Below are positions 1 through 12,700 of a DNA stretch of 64,000 bases, one piece after another. The stretch is from NCBI GenBank assembly GCA_028015205.1, contig CM051514.1:34922150-34986149 (forward strand). Reading direction: 5' to 3'. Source of the stretch: Mytilisepta virgata. Taxonomy: Eukaryota > Mollusca > Bivalvia > Mytilida > Mytilidae. Under the pieces are notes generated by a model. That model worked only from the letters and a program-made list of their open reading frames with translations. It was not told where the DNA came from and did not search any database. A program made the position numbers and the translations under genes. The number at the start of each line of letters is the position of its first letter. The first letter of the stretch is position 1.

Positions 1-417
1 AATATTTAGTCCGATATCTCTAAATTTTCTAGGGAGTTCCACAATATCAATGTAACAACACAAACATCTCTCAATTCCAAACTAATGGATTATATATTAG
101 TGTCATTTTATGCCATGATGTTTTCGGAATTTTATGAATTGAAACAATACACCACACATTTTACACAGATGAACCTTCACCAAATGCATTGCATGTACAT
201 TATCATCATAACTGTTTTAATTAATAATTAAAAAAAATTTTACATTTGCAAATTCATAATTTTTGGTCAGATATATATAAATGAATATTGTGGCAAAGCA
301 ATATTTAACATCAAAATAAGTTTAAAAATAGAACAAATATAACATGCCTATCAATGAAATTTGTTCTAAAAAAAGAAATTCTATGAATATAACCAAAATT
401 GCCACAGCCAGAAGACA

Positions 418-698
418 GGACCCTGTTTTGGGGCTCCTCATAGCCCTCCCTCTCATTAGCATAAATAATTGTTTTCTAATGTTTACCATTTATTTGTAAC
501 ATATGTAAGCTAATATGCAAATGTTTACTGTGAATGTGCCACTCCCTATATAGTCCAGTGGCACATTGATAGTAAACATTTGTACTATGAGTAAATATAT
601 GGTATATTAGTATACATATGGTACAAATAAATGGTAAACATTAGAAAACAAATATGAATGCTGGGGATGGGGGCTATGAAGGACCCGAGACAGGGTCC
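418..698. repeat. 281-bp foldback element
   Basis: Imperfect palindrome over its whole length, bounded by GGACCCTG and its reverse complement CAGGGTCC. The inner arms pair almost perfectly (GTTTTCTAATGTTTACCATT against AATGGTAAACATTAGAAAAC) and the centre is near CCCTATATAG. It looks like a non-autonomous foldback/MITE. No clear target-site duplication. Confidence 0.8.
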
Positions 699-716
699 AT
701 CTGTCCGTCACAGTTA

Positions 717-1291
717 TTGTGGATGCAACTCTTCTGAGACTGCTGATCAAATCTGGTTTAACTTTTTAAGGACGGTTAGTCACCAAATGTACTTGATCCA
801 ATCGCACCGCCAGTTTGTTTCGACAAATTTTACTGGAGTTATGGAACTTTAACATTTTTGTCCATGTGACACTATAGGAACACATTGTGGACGCAACTCA
901 TATGAGACCGCTGATCGGATTTCGTTTAAATTTTTAAGGACTGTTAGTCACCAAATGTACTTGATCCAATCGCACTGCAAGTTTGATTCAACAAATTTTA
1001 CTGGAGTTATCGAACTTTAACATTTTTGTCCATGTGACACTATAGGAACATTTTGTGGACGCAACTCATATGAGACCGCTGATTGGATTTCGTTTAAATT
1101 TTTAAGGACTGTTAGTCACCATATGTACTTGATCCAATCGCAATGCCAGTTTGATTCGACAAATTTTACTGGAGTTATCGAACTTTAACATTTTTGTCCA
1201 TGTGACACTATAGGAAACACTTTTTGGACGCAACTCATATGAGACCACTGATCGGATTTTGTTTAAATTTTTAAGGACTGATAGTCACCAC
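717..1291. repeat. 168-bp tandem satellite, about 3.4 copies
   Basis: Anchors TTGTGG(A/T)(C/T)GCAACTC at about 717, 885, 1053 and 1221 give a period of 168 bp. Copies differ by scattered substitutions. The array starts about 18 bp after the foldback at 418-698 and ends in a partial unit. Short open frames here are incidental. Confidence 0.9.
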
Positions 1292-1583
1292 ATCCTATGC
1301 TGCCATTTCAATAATATACATTTTGTATATATTGTCCGGCTATGACTTTTATCTGCGGCGGGGGACGATTGGCTATGTGTAGCAATCTTGTTTTTTTTTT
1401 TGTGATGATTTGTATTTGGTTTTGTTCGGCTTGTGTATTTTATATATTTAAGTCGTTTTATGCCCCTTTTGATAGCTAACCATTTATTTTCCTAGTTTTC
1501 TATTGTTAAATGAGCTGTTTTGCAACATACTTAGTATTTTAAAAGACAATTTATTCTTCCAGAACTAATTGTAATCTGTGACA

Positions 1584-2388
1584 AACATTTTATTGCAATA
1601 CCATTTCTATCAAATTTACATGATATTTTATTGCAATATCATTTCTATCCAACTTGCATGATATTTTATTGCAATATCATTTCTATCCAACTTACGATAT
1701 TTTATTGCAATATCATTTCTATCCAACTTACATGATATTTTATTGCAATATCATTTCTATCAAATTTACATGATATTTTATTGCAATATCATTTCTATCC
1801 AACTTACATGATATGTTATTGCAATATCATATCTATCCAACTTGCATGATATGTTATTGCAATATCATATCTATCCAATTTGCATGATATGTTATTGCAA
1901 TATCATATCTATCCAACTTGCATGATATTTTATTGCAATATAATTTCTATGCAACTTACATGATATTTTATTGCAATATCATATCTATCCAACTTGCATG
2001 ATATTTTATTGCAATATCATTTCTATCCAACTTACATGATATTTTATTGCAATATCATTTCTATCCAACTTACATGATATTTTATTGCAATATCATTTCT
2101 ATCTAACTTGCATGATATTTTATTGGAATTTCATTTCTATCTAACTTGCATGATATTTTATTGCCATATCATTTCTATCTGACTTGCATGATATTTTATT
2201 GCAATATCATTTCTATCCAACTTACATGATATTTTATTGCAATATCATTTCTATCCAACTTACATGATATTTTATTGCAATATCATTTCTATCAAACTTA
2301 CACAATATTTTATTGCAATATCATTTCTATCCAACTTACATGATATTTTATTGCAATATCATTTCTATCCAACTTACATGATATTCAT
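1584..2388. repeat. 38-bp minisatellite, about 21 copies
   Basis: Head-to-tail units of about 38 bp built around ATTTTATTGCAATATCATTT and ending CTATCCAACTTA. Each contains GATATT and AATATC separated by 7 nt, so each can form a small hairpin. A block near 1810-1930 shares TGTTATTGC/ATATCTATCC variants, showing local spread of a unit type. Confidence 0.92.
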
Positions 2389-2570
2389 GAACGACTGTAG
2401 GGCCTAGACCTGTTCCTTTGTATTTGTTTACATATGTGTCGTTGTAGATTACCTGTTCTATAGCACCACCGGTTTTTCTGTTCAAATAAAAGAACAATGT
2501 TTTAGTATTTGATATGTATTATTTGTTTTACTTAAAACTTTCTCATAATTAAAAGTTGCTCAACAATTAA

Positions 2571-2750
2571 ATATAGAACCTCATCTTGTTATAGGTAGAG
2601 TAGCGGTATAATATTTCTATACTCAGATGTATATAGAACCTCATCTTGTTATAGGTAGAGTAGCGGTATAATATTTCTATACTCAGATGTATAGAACCTC
2701 ATCTTGTTATAGGTAGAGTAGCGGTATAATATTTCTATACTCAGATGTAT
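2571..2750. repeat. Three identical tandem copies of a 60-bp unit
   Basis: Copies starting near 2571, 2631 and 2689 each run from TAGAACCTCATCTTG to ACTCAGATGTATA with no difference seen by eye. Spacing is 60 then 58 bp. Confidence 0.9.
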
Positions 2751-3695
2751 AAAATCATCATTTTTAATATAATCAGAAATGGTATTTTCTCTTCATAGTA
2801 AATCTATAAGTTCTAACCTTTTTCAGTATAAGTTAATAATTAAATGCAATTTTCTCACAAAATTTAAACTTTTGTCAGCAGATTTTCTTGCAAATTAACA
2901 TACTGTCATTATAATCACCATTTCTGTTATGATTGGCCCTTATTATCTAACTCTGGCAATCAGGGAAATTTGATTTCACATGGTGTACAGTGTGAAATGA
3001 ACTAGTGATATGAAAAATCTTAATTGGTCAATGTGTGATTGTGTAGGAAAATTCTTATATTTTGATTGGTCAACAATATTTGAAAACCATCTTTTAATAT
3101 CAATACTTGAAGTCATAGAGAAATGAACGTCAAGATTTCCTGTGGCTCGGATGCCGAATCAATCAAATATCCCTGAAGAATCGTAAGAGAAATAGGTTTC
3201 AAAACTTGTACAAATTATATTTGTTTATTATTATATCCAAATTAAATAACATGATTTTATATCAAATGATATATAATTCTCACTCATTGTCAAACCTATA
3301 AATATCACATTAGTAATGTTCTGATGATTGATTATAATCGATAATCAGATGATTGAGAAATTCAACTGGATAATCAATTTTAAAATTTCATAATTGATTA
3401 TAATTGGTTGTAAAAAAACACTATAAAAAGCTTGAAGTGCACTTAAAAATTAGATGCATTTTCAAATGGTTGTAAATGTACTCTAGAACTTTCAATTAGT
3501 ATAAACAAAGGCATATTTTGTTCATATCAGACATATGCAGCCGATTATGATCGATAGTAAGTTGGTTGACATCAACCGATAGTAATAGATAATCAGTTGC
3601 AAATATGAACCGATTGAACAATATGATATCGCATCAACTGAAGACATTGGTTCACAAAACCCTATACTTACGGAATAAACATTAATTTGACTTAC

Positions 3696-3782
3696 CCAAA
3701 CATAGTTAAATTAGCTGACTGTAGCAATGGTATTCTTATAGTGTACTGATTGTCAGAATAAGTCCTGTTTTCTGGATTGGTG
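3696..3782 (-). CDS. Integrin alpha exon 24: last exon recognised
   Basis: Encodes [19 protein letters not shown], then [11 protein letters not shown]. It completes VNSTNPE and runs to the calf-1/calf-2 boundary. Acceptor TATTTTTAG, donor GTAAGT, ends phase 2 with GG. No exon restoring that phase was found in bases 1-3695. Confidence 0.9.
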
Positions 3783-6700
3783 CTAAAAATAACAATATTG
3801 ATTATATTTATACACACAGTACAGCATACCTAATTATTAATGCCTAACATTTATGGGCAGAGTTGTGCCCCTTTCCAGCCTTACCTCACCTTCCTTTAGA
3901 AAACTTATTTGATTTTCAGTAAAAACTAATTAAAAATCATAGATCAATGCCCAAAGTCAATATATATTTACTTTTATATTCAATTGTTATAAAATTGTTT
4001 TATTCTTAGATATACATTATGTTGGTTACTGAATTCATTAGTATGGTTGGATTATTTCCCTTGCCTCAGATTTGAGGACTTCCATAATAATATTCAATTT
4101 GTAAATGAGAAGCACTTGAATTTTTCTTTGTGCAGAATTTCTTTATACTAAGTATATGCACTTATCTCCCTTTTATTAACCCAATTATCAAAATATGTTC
4201 TTATGATATCCCACAGATATTCAAAGATGATTTTTCTTAAAGAAATAAAGATTATAACTTTGGTTGTTCAAGCACCCAAGGCATATGGAAGAGCAGTTTG
4301 ACGTGAAGGATAATTTTATAAATAAAAATTAAAAAGCAGCCAATTTACTTCTAAAGTAGTTTAAGCTACCAATAGCAATTATGTTCATCAACTTATCAAG
4401 GTTAAACAATTGATGTTACATTGTGTGGCAGAATTTTTTATTGTCCATATGATTAGACAACAAATTGTAGGTTAATTAATACATTTTATTCAAAAGAATG
4501 TTTATATCTGATTTTTTTTAAATGTCATTGTGTCTACATGTATATTATATATCGATATATAGAAAGTGATGCATAATTTAATTAAAAATCAGTGTGCAAC
4601 TGTATATCACTTGGATGTTTGTAAATGGAGTGCTCCTTTATTCTAAGTATATGTAATTAATCTTCCTTTGACCACTGCACTGATTCAATTTTCTTAATTT
4701 TGTCTACTATTGTTATACAAGAAATTAAGCGGGCTGATTTTCATTATGAAACAGGAAAACGATTATTATATACATGTAAACTACCATTATTTTTGCATTA
4801 ATTTCATTAAAACTTAAATAGAATATGAAAATATAAGGATATGGGAGAACATACATAGGACAAAGCACGAGGAATAACTGATTATATGTAAGGGTAAACC
4901 TTTAATGAGGATCATTATATCATCAGTTTCTTAATTAATTCTTTAATCCCCCTGTGTGATATTTAAAGTGTACCCCTGTGACAAAAAAAAAATATATCAG
5001 TTGTTGAGTGACATCATTTTGCCTGCCCATAAAGGACAATTTTGACCCTCTTGACTAAGAAAACCATCTGGTTTCACATCTTACTCACTGTGATACTGAC
5101 AATATTTTCAGTCATGACAGTCAAAACTTCTCTTATTTTATATTAATTATTCTCACATTTCTCTGTGTTTTGGACAGTTATATTCCATGTGAGACACCGG
5201 TGTGAGATTCATGCATCTCACATCACATGACATCCCTTGAAGTAACAATGCAAAAAAAACGTTATGTCACAATACTAGAACGTCAGAAAACACACATCTT
5301 CGCACAAATGGTACAACAACGTGGAAATTAACATCGCTTCAATTTGAAAACCCCTGAAGCGCAACCTAAAAGATATCTTTTTAAAGTTTTGTACCTGTGG
5401 TACAAAACCAAAACACATACGATCTTTTCAAATATGTAATTTATTTTGCACTAGGTTGCCTAGTTTAATAGAGCACATTTTCGTGTCATGGCGGCCATGT
5501 TTATTATTTCTTTAAATATTCGGCCGAGAAATGTGAGAAAAATAATTAATCATGGTAAAAAATGTGAGACTGGACAATTCAACCCTCCGGTTCACATTTT
5601 CTATCATCAGAAACTCAGGAAGCCTCGTTTCTGACTGGAAAATGTGAACCCTTGGGTGGAATTGTCCCATCTCACATCTTAGACCATGACTGATTATTAT
5701 AATCTTTTATTGCCCTCTGTTTTTAAAGATTTACAACAGTAAATCATACAAAGATTTCCAGCAATGTTTTTATTATTGCTAATATTCACAGATCAGGAGA
5801 TTAATGCCAATGATGAAAAATGTGGAATAGAATGTGACTAGCATTAATCAGAATGTGTTTTAAATTATTGTGATCTTCATCGTGTCACATTTTATGCAAT
5901 AATATAAACATTAGGCTACACCAAATGGATCTTTAGTTCACTGGATTTTGGGTGCGAGCGAGCAAAATTTAAAGTTTAATTTTTTTTCTTGAGGAGTACA
6001 AATGTTGTTATTTCGGCGAAGATCAAATTTACGTGCAGCACAAACCTTTTTAACTAAAATATTGCAAAAATGGAAAACAATCTCAATTTTTACAAAATTT
6101 TAGGAGCTGGCAACGGTTTTTATTTCCAATTCTTGAAAAATGAAGAATTTGGGGTGAATTTTCAGAATTTTTGTGGCAAACTATATTTTTCTTTAAAATT
6201 TACATAGTCCAAATATTGGAGCGGTGATATCTAAAGAACTAAAGATCAATTGGGTGTGGCCGTACTTTAAAAATTAAGGTATCCTTATTACCATATCAGA
6301 TAATGACCGTAAATTTTGTTTCTTTTTTGATGGAAAATAAATTGAATGAAAAATTTAAAGCAGGAGACATGTTGATGTATCTCTCCAAAGTTGAAATATA
6401 CTCATTAGTTTCTGCATGGCATCTATGAAAATATCTTAGGAGTATAGTGTTTCCGAAGTTTACCAATATTTTACTGAGGTTATTGACATAACGTTGAATG
6501 GAACATTCAGGATCTTTGGAATAATCGCATCGTCAATTGTTGTCGACCTTACTGGTGAAAATTTTATGTTTCTTTGATGAAATGTAAGTAATTTCAAACT
6601 ATTCTCACCTGTTGACCTTGAAAGAAAATTCCAAATTGTCGACTGAACCATCAATATTGTTTGGGTATACTGTCAGTGTGAAATTAGACTAAAATAAAAA

Positions 6701-9700
6701 GAAAAAAATATCATTTTGGAAGCAGATAAAAAAACAGATCAGGCTTTGAAAAAAAACCAGCAATTAAACTTCTGAAATAGCAAAACTCTTTGCTTAAAGG
6801 CATAAAATTGAGAATTAAAGCTTTATCAAAATGTAATTTTTAAAATGTTTTCTACTTAAAATATTTAAGAGAGAAACATTACAGTATACTTCTCCCAAAA
6901 TTCTTTTCGATATGCACAATCTAGAATCTAGATGAATATTTGGATGGGTTACATAGTCACATGACCTACCTTGCCATTCCTTGAGAAAGGATTACCAATA
7001 TCACATAAAATCAGGTTGTATGTATCATTCTCTCGCCCTAACCAATCACATGAGGGAGCATTCTAAAATGTATAATCTGTGGTTAAAGTTTTAATATTTT
7101 CATTGATTTCATCTATAAACATGGTTTCATAAATTTTTGTACTTTTATTTCAGAATACAAAGAGATAAATTTGATATGAAATAACACTTAAAGTTTAATT
7201 TCCCTCTATCTTGACGACTTTCAGTTTAACAATTATTACCTCCCCTGATTTCCAACTACGGCTATGGCTCTGTTAATTTATTTAGTTAATCAGCAGGGGA
7301 GGTAAATCATACTTAATTGAAAATGGTTAAATTGATTACAAATATAGTTCCACACAAAATTTTAAACTTTCTGTCATCGAGCTTGCCTGCACCGTGACTT
7401 AAACTTACAAACTGGTTCCAGATCCTACTTAACTGTATTCCTCCCGGCATATCTATATATAATTTGGCCTCGTAGGCATCTTCAGCTCTATTGGCAATGT
7501 TTACAATGATATCAATATTATCTGATTTGCCAACTGTAACTCTCTTAGTAAGTCTGGAAATATATATGGCAAAATACATAATGGTCTATTTTCATTTACT
7601 TAGTTAATACAATTGCGAGCTAATGTTCACAGCAAAGGTTCTTTATGAAAAATAGAATAGAGAATGGAAACAGGAAATGTGTCAAAGAGACAGAAAACAG
7701 CTCAAGGCTACCAATGGGTCCTCAAGGCAGCGAGAAAATCCCACACCAGGGGGTTGGCTTCAGCTGACCCCTAAAACCCTACATAATCTAAGAAGGTAAT
7801 GCAGGGCTAATTTTATGTAAATGAAGTTTTTATTTCACAGGTTCTCACGCATTAATCACTCTGTTACCTGCAGATATTTATTTTTCATTCACAGTAAATG
7901 ATATTTTTCTTTCTTGTTTGCCTGTGTTCATATCCCCTCTGTATGACGCTTATGTAAATGCATTATATTTTATCCTTGTTGGGCGTAGCATACTGATAAT
8001 TGTATTCCCTATTTGCAGATGTTTCAGTTATCTCCATATGCATGAGTTATCTTTCCTGGCAGAAGGTGTCTTATCTAATTCTTATAATTTTTTTTTTTAA
8101 AATATTGATTTGCAGAAGGCCTTCATCAAACATCAGAAATTTGGGGAAATATATCAGAAAACATATCATTAATGCATGTTAGGAAGAAAAAATATTTTGA
8201 AGAAAAATGACAATTTGTCCATTGATATCTGTGAAAGACACCTTCTCCAAAGAGCAGATAACTCTGTAAATGGGAAACAACTCACATGAAGCAAAAATGG
8301 AGAACACTATAGTTACAATAGTATGACTGCATAGAAACACATTTACATGATAAACATCACTGTACTTACTCATAAGGTATAACAGACAAATTTGGAATGC
8401 ATATGTCATCTGGACCACAGTCCTTCAATATATTTGCCTGAAATAAACAAGAAATATCGGTTCAAATTTATTTCAGTACTCCAATAATTTTGAAGTGTTG
8501 AAGTCAATATGCTTTATTGACAAGACAAGTCAGAGCTGTGGGGCCAGTATTTCAAAACTTAACATTTAAACAATAATTTTGATGTTGTTAATTTATGAAG
8601 GTCACATTAAAACTTGTTGATGTTGTCAATTTTTTTGCTTTGTAATGGAGACTACAAAAATAAAAAAAAAATCAAGCAAGTCCAAAATGTAGCAAATATT
8701 TACTCAAACTTGTCTGAATTGTGTAAATTGAAAATCTGTCCAAACAGAAATTTTGAACTTAAAACTAGTTGTTATATAAAATATACTGTGATTTTAAGAT
8801 GAAAACGACAATAAAAGGACTGATTCTTTTCTTGAAATTTTGTCTATGCAACTACAGTTATTGTGTAAAGAAGTAAATATAGATTCTACAACGATGACCA
8901 GTTGATTATGAAATTTATCAATTCAAGATAATTAAAGTCTTGTCCAAGCAGTTTAAAAAATAAAAATTTAATTAGCAAGAGTGGATAAATTTCTTAATTA
9001 ATGCGAGAAGTGTTTTAGAATCTTTTTCTTCTGAACATTTTTTGGCAAGAAATTTCACGAGCATTTAACCAACATGTGGTGATATCAGAATTATCAAACA
9101 AGCCAAAAGATGTATAAATGCGAAAAGAATTAGAGAATGACCATATGCCTTCTTTCTTCTTGCAATTAGAATGTGTAAATTCAGTAAATTCACTTCTGTA
9201 AAATTAACATATGTCCAAGCAGAACAAAATCTAGTCCCAAAGGTGTCCAGTATAGACAGGTTAAGTATACATACTTCTGCTTGAACTGTTGTAGGTGTAT
9301 ACTGATCTAACACAGGTTCTAAATCAAGATTCATGGTTTGTCTTTTCTTTCTTCCACCTAACACTTCATCTATTTCATCTTGTGCTAAGTCAAAATTAAA
9401 TTTCACCTGTATAGGTGTCAGTTTATCTCTCACTGTGTCAGCCTGAAATAATAACATGGTACTGTACATTTCTGTTGAATTTGTTTTATTGGGGATTTCA
9501 GTGGCTTTTAGCACAATAGATATACATGTAGCTCTTTTTCGAAACATATCTGATGCTACAATTGAAACTTCATAGAGGCTAGTTTCCCTTAAAGGTAAGT
9601 ATACTGGTTGGCTGTCAAAAAAAACTTGATGAATATCCTGAAAGTAACATTGACCTACAGCAGTGAAACTTGGAATGATGTTAACAAAGACTGTATTCAA

Positions 9701-12700
9701 AAATGCCTAGTTAAAGTTAGAATTCATATTCACAATCTCATTGTTGACACCCATATGATCATTAGTACTCTGCAAACAAGTGTCCTGGATATTTGGAGAC
9801 AACATCAAACAGAAACACATTTTAATTTTGAACACATATTGTAATACAATGAAAGTTCTTGTAAATAATACTCATCAATTTTGGTTTCATTTCTTCAAAT
9901 TTTCATCATTTTCAGCATGATCGGCTCTATCATAGCAGATTGGTCGAAAAAAAGCAGAAGTACCCAGAAACAATCATAGTCATCAACTATAAATAAATAC
10001 TTACATTAATATACACAGATGAACTATAACAAAATGTCTGGTTTCTTATAAGTTCTTTATTGTAGAGAAATTCCTCTGACATCTGAGTTTGGGTGTGGAA
10101 GATTCTTTTATTGGTTTTCTTCAGAGAATCGAACTCCCACGATAGATCAAACAACAGTCTCTCAGACACACTCAGGCCTTTATACTTTACACATGTACGA
10201 ACATCAAAACTGAAATTAATTATACAAAATTTTCTTTATGAAATACAGTCTAGCATAAATGGCAAATAATATCAGAGGCTTAGATAACTTTTTGAACACA
10301 GTGTATTTTGCATGCAATGTTTAAATAGTGTTAAAGGCAAACATTTCACTTATGGAAATTTGTAATTGGCTATGGTTTAATTTTAAATAGTTCAAACTAT
10401 TAAGTCAAGATTGATGTGAGTCAAATCTAAATAGTTCAAACTATTAAGTGAAGATTGATGTTGGTTAAATCTAAGGAAGATTGATGTTGATCAAATCTAA
10501 GGAAGATTGAAGCTCCAGTGTAACAAGCATTCATTTTAATAGCAACATTGACGGGAAAATTTTGGTTTTAAATAAAAAGAATTATTTATAGATTTCATAA
10601 AATGTAAATTTCACAACTACTCTAGGGTTCAGTCTCAGTAGCCTTAGTATTTGTTTTTGTAATACATAGGTAATTCTTCCAAACCAGCCAGTCTTTACAT
10701 ATATGTTGTAGATATTACTGTATGACCCACGTAAAGTTGTTTCTAGTGAAAATTTTCTAAAAAAATATATCGATAAAAGGACTGTAATTAATTGTTGCCC
10801 TCAGGGATGTCTAGATGCATAAAAGTTTTGAGGATCTGATTATCAGTTTTATAATGCCAGTAATTTAACTGTCATATACAATGTCACCAAAGACTCAGAC
10901 TGTCATATACAATGTCACCAAAGACTCAGACTGTCATATACAATGTCACCAAAGACTCAGACTGTCATATACAATTTCACCAAAGACTCAGACTGTCATA
11001 TACAATTTCACCAAAGACTCAGACTGTCATATACAATGTCACCAAAGACTCAGACTGTCATATACAATGTCACCAAAGACTCAGACTGTCATATACAATT
11101 TCACCAAAGACTCAGACTGTCATATACAATGTCACCAAAGACTCAGACTGTCATATACAATTTCACCAAAGACTCAGACTGTCATATACAATGTCACCAA
11201 AGACTCAGACTGTCATATACAATTTCACCAAAGACTCAGACTGTCATATACAATGTCACCAAAGACTCAGACTGTCATATACAATGTCACCAAAGACTCA
11301 GACTGTCATATACAATGTCACCAAAGACTCAGACTGTCATATACAATGAAACCAAAGACTCAGACTGTCATATACAATGTCACCAAAGACTCAGACTGTC
11401 ATATACAATGTCACCAAAGACTCAGACTGTCATATACAATGTCACCAAAGACTCAGACTGTCATATACAATGAAACCAAAGACTCAGACTGTCATATACA
11501 ATTTCACCAAAGACTCAGACTGTCATATACAATGTCACCAAAGACTCAGGCGACTGTTCGATAAGAGTAAGTTTTGTTTCGTCAGTTTTGAACCATGTTG
11601 ACTTTTGATTATATCTTATTCTCTTTTAAAACAAAAGTACAGTTCTTTAATAAAAGAATCAGTATCTTGAGTACATGAGACAAACAGAATTTAAGATAAG
11701 ATTTGTACTAACCATAAAACTGGCTGGTTAGTCCATGAAACATGACATAGTCTAGTTGCAGTAAGATCTATTGTCTGTGGCTGTAACTGTAGACTAGCAG
11801 CTACTCGTACAATTGGTCTTGCCCTGAAATGAAAGACAGCAATTGTCATCTGCATTTTAAAATTAAACATGTATAGCTTTTGGTTAATAAAGACAAAATG
11901 CTACAGATACCCATATAGTTAAAGGTGTATTTCTCAAGTTTTGAATCTGTCTTGGCACTATCAAATCCAGAAGGGGTTCACATGTTTACAATTTTTTACT
12001 TATTTTACAAAAATTTACTATTTAAGAGACAATCAATCCTTTTCCCCTCTGAATTTTGTAATATAAAATTTGTCTAGACATTGTTATTTAAATCACTAAA
12101 TTGGTTTGTATAACATTCAACTAAAAGAAGTATAAAAAGAAATGAACCAAACCCTTGTAAAAACAATTATCATATCTGCAATCTAATACACTTAAGGACA
12201 TACTTGCGTCCAATGATATAAGTAGGTCACTTTCACTTTCCTGTTTATAAAAATATTTCTTCTTAATTATTATTGCTAAATACTAAGTACTTTCACATAT
12301 CAGAAAATGCTAAGGTTGTTTGTTTTGAATTATACTAGTTTGACCCCTGAGCCTTGAACTAAGTTAGACGCAAAATTATTCATTTAGCTAAGACCATACT
12401 GTCACTTTGATATGATATCCACAACTGACAAGTGCAGTTCAGTGTTTCCCTACAATTTTTTCCAATCACAAAAATGAAACATTGTCACAAAGTTTATTGA
12501 TGTGATTTGCACAGATTGTCAAACAATCCCTTTATGAAAAGAAACATGAATTTTTGTCTATGATTTATTTATGCTAAGAAACCTCATATTTTTCAATCTA
12601 CGGCTGAATTTATTTACATTTTAATATCTAGTTATTGAGAGAGCTGCTAGGACACAAAGTCTCCTAAAGACTGACTCCAAATCTTTTTATTCCTACTTAC

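Larger units (their letters stand above)
1..3695 (-). other. Probable integrin intron 24 or 3' region, repeat-rich
   Basis: Holds four repeat blocks described separately (418-698, 717-1291, 1584-2388, 2571-2750). The rest (1-417, 1292-1583, 2389-2570, 2751-3695) is AT-rich sequence in which I see no coding exon. 3300-3620 is rich in short self-complementary ATCGAT/GATTAT words. Confidence 0.5.
3783..6608 (-). other. Integrin intron 23
   Basis: Mostly AT-rich unique-looking sequence. Contains a perfect 10-bp hairpin (GTTTTGTACC/GGTACAAAAC, 5386-5408), the foldback at 5541-5698 and the degenerate MITE at 6274-6552. No coding signal recognised. Confidence 0.6.

Noticed and set aside
658..852. 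Plus-strand open frame of 64 codons
   Set aside because: It crosses the boundary between the foldback and the 168-bp satellite and is not repeated intact in the other satellite units.
1584..2388. CRISPR-like array
   Set aside because: The unit repeats without unique spacers and the host is a eukaryote; it is a minisatellite.
3120..3162. Candidate exon 25 after acceptor ACGATTCTTCAG (frame with GYLIDSASEPQEIL)
   Set aside because: The SEP-like string is suggestive of the calf-2 start, but exon 24 ends in phase 2 and in that phase the frame stops after two codons. No suitable alternative donor was found.
9065..9700. A 211-codon minus-strand open frame as a single exon or gene
   Set aside because: Only 9275-9442 matches integrin, bounded by a canonical acceptor and donor; the extensions on both sides are intronic read-through without similarity.
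10881..11601. Four long plus-strand open frames (up to 227 codons) as a repetitive protein
   Set aside because: They are the three frames of a 31-bp minisatellite with no stop codon, inside integrin intron 17 and antisense to it.
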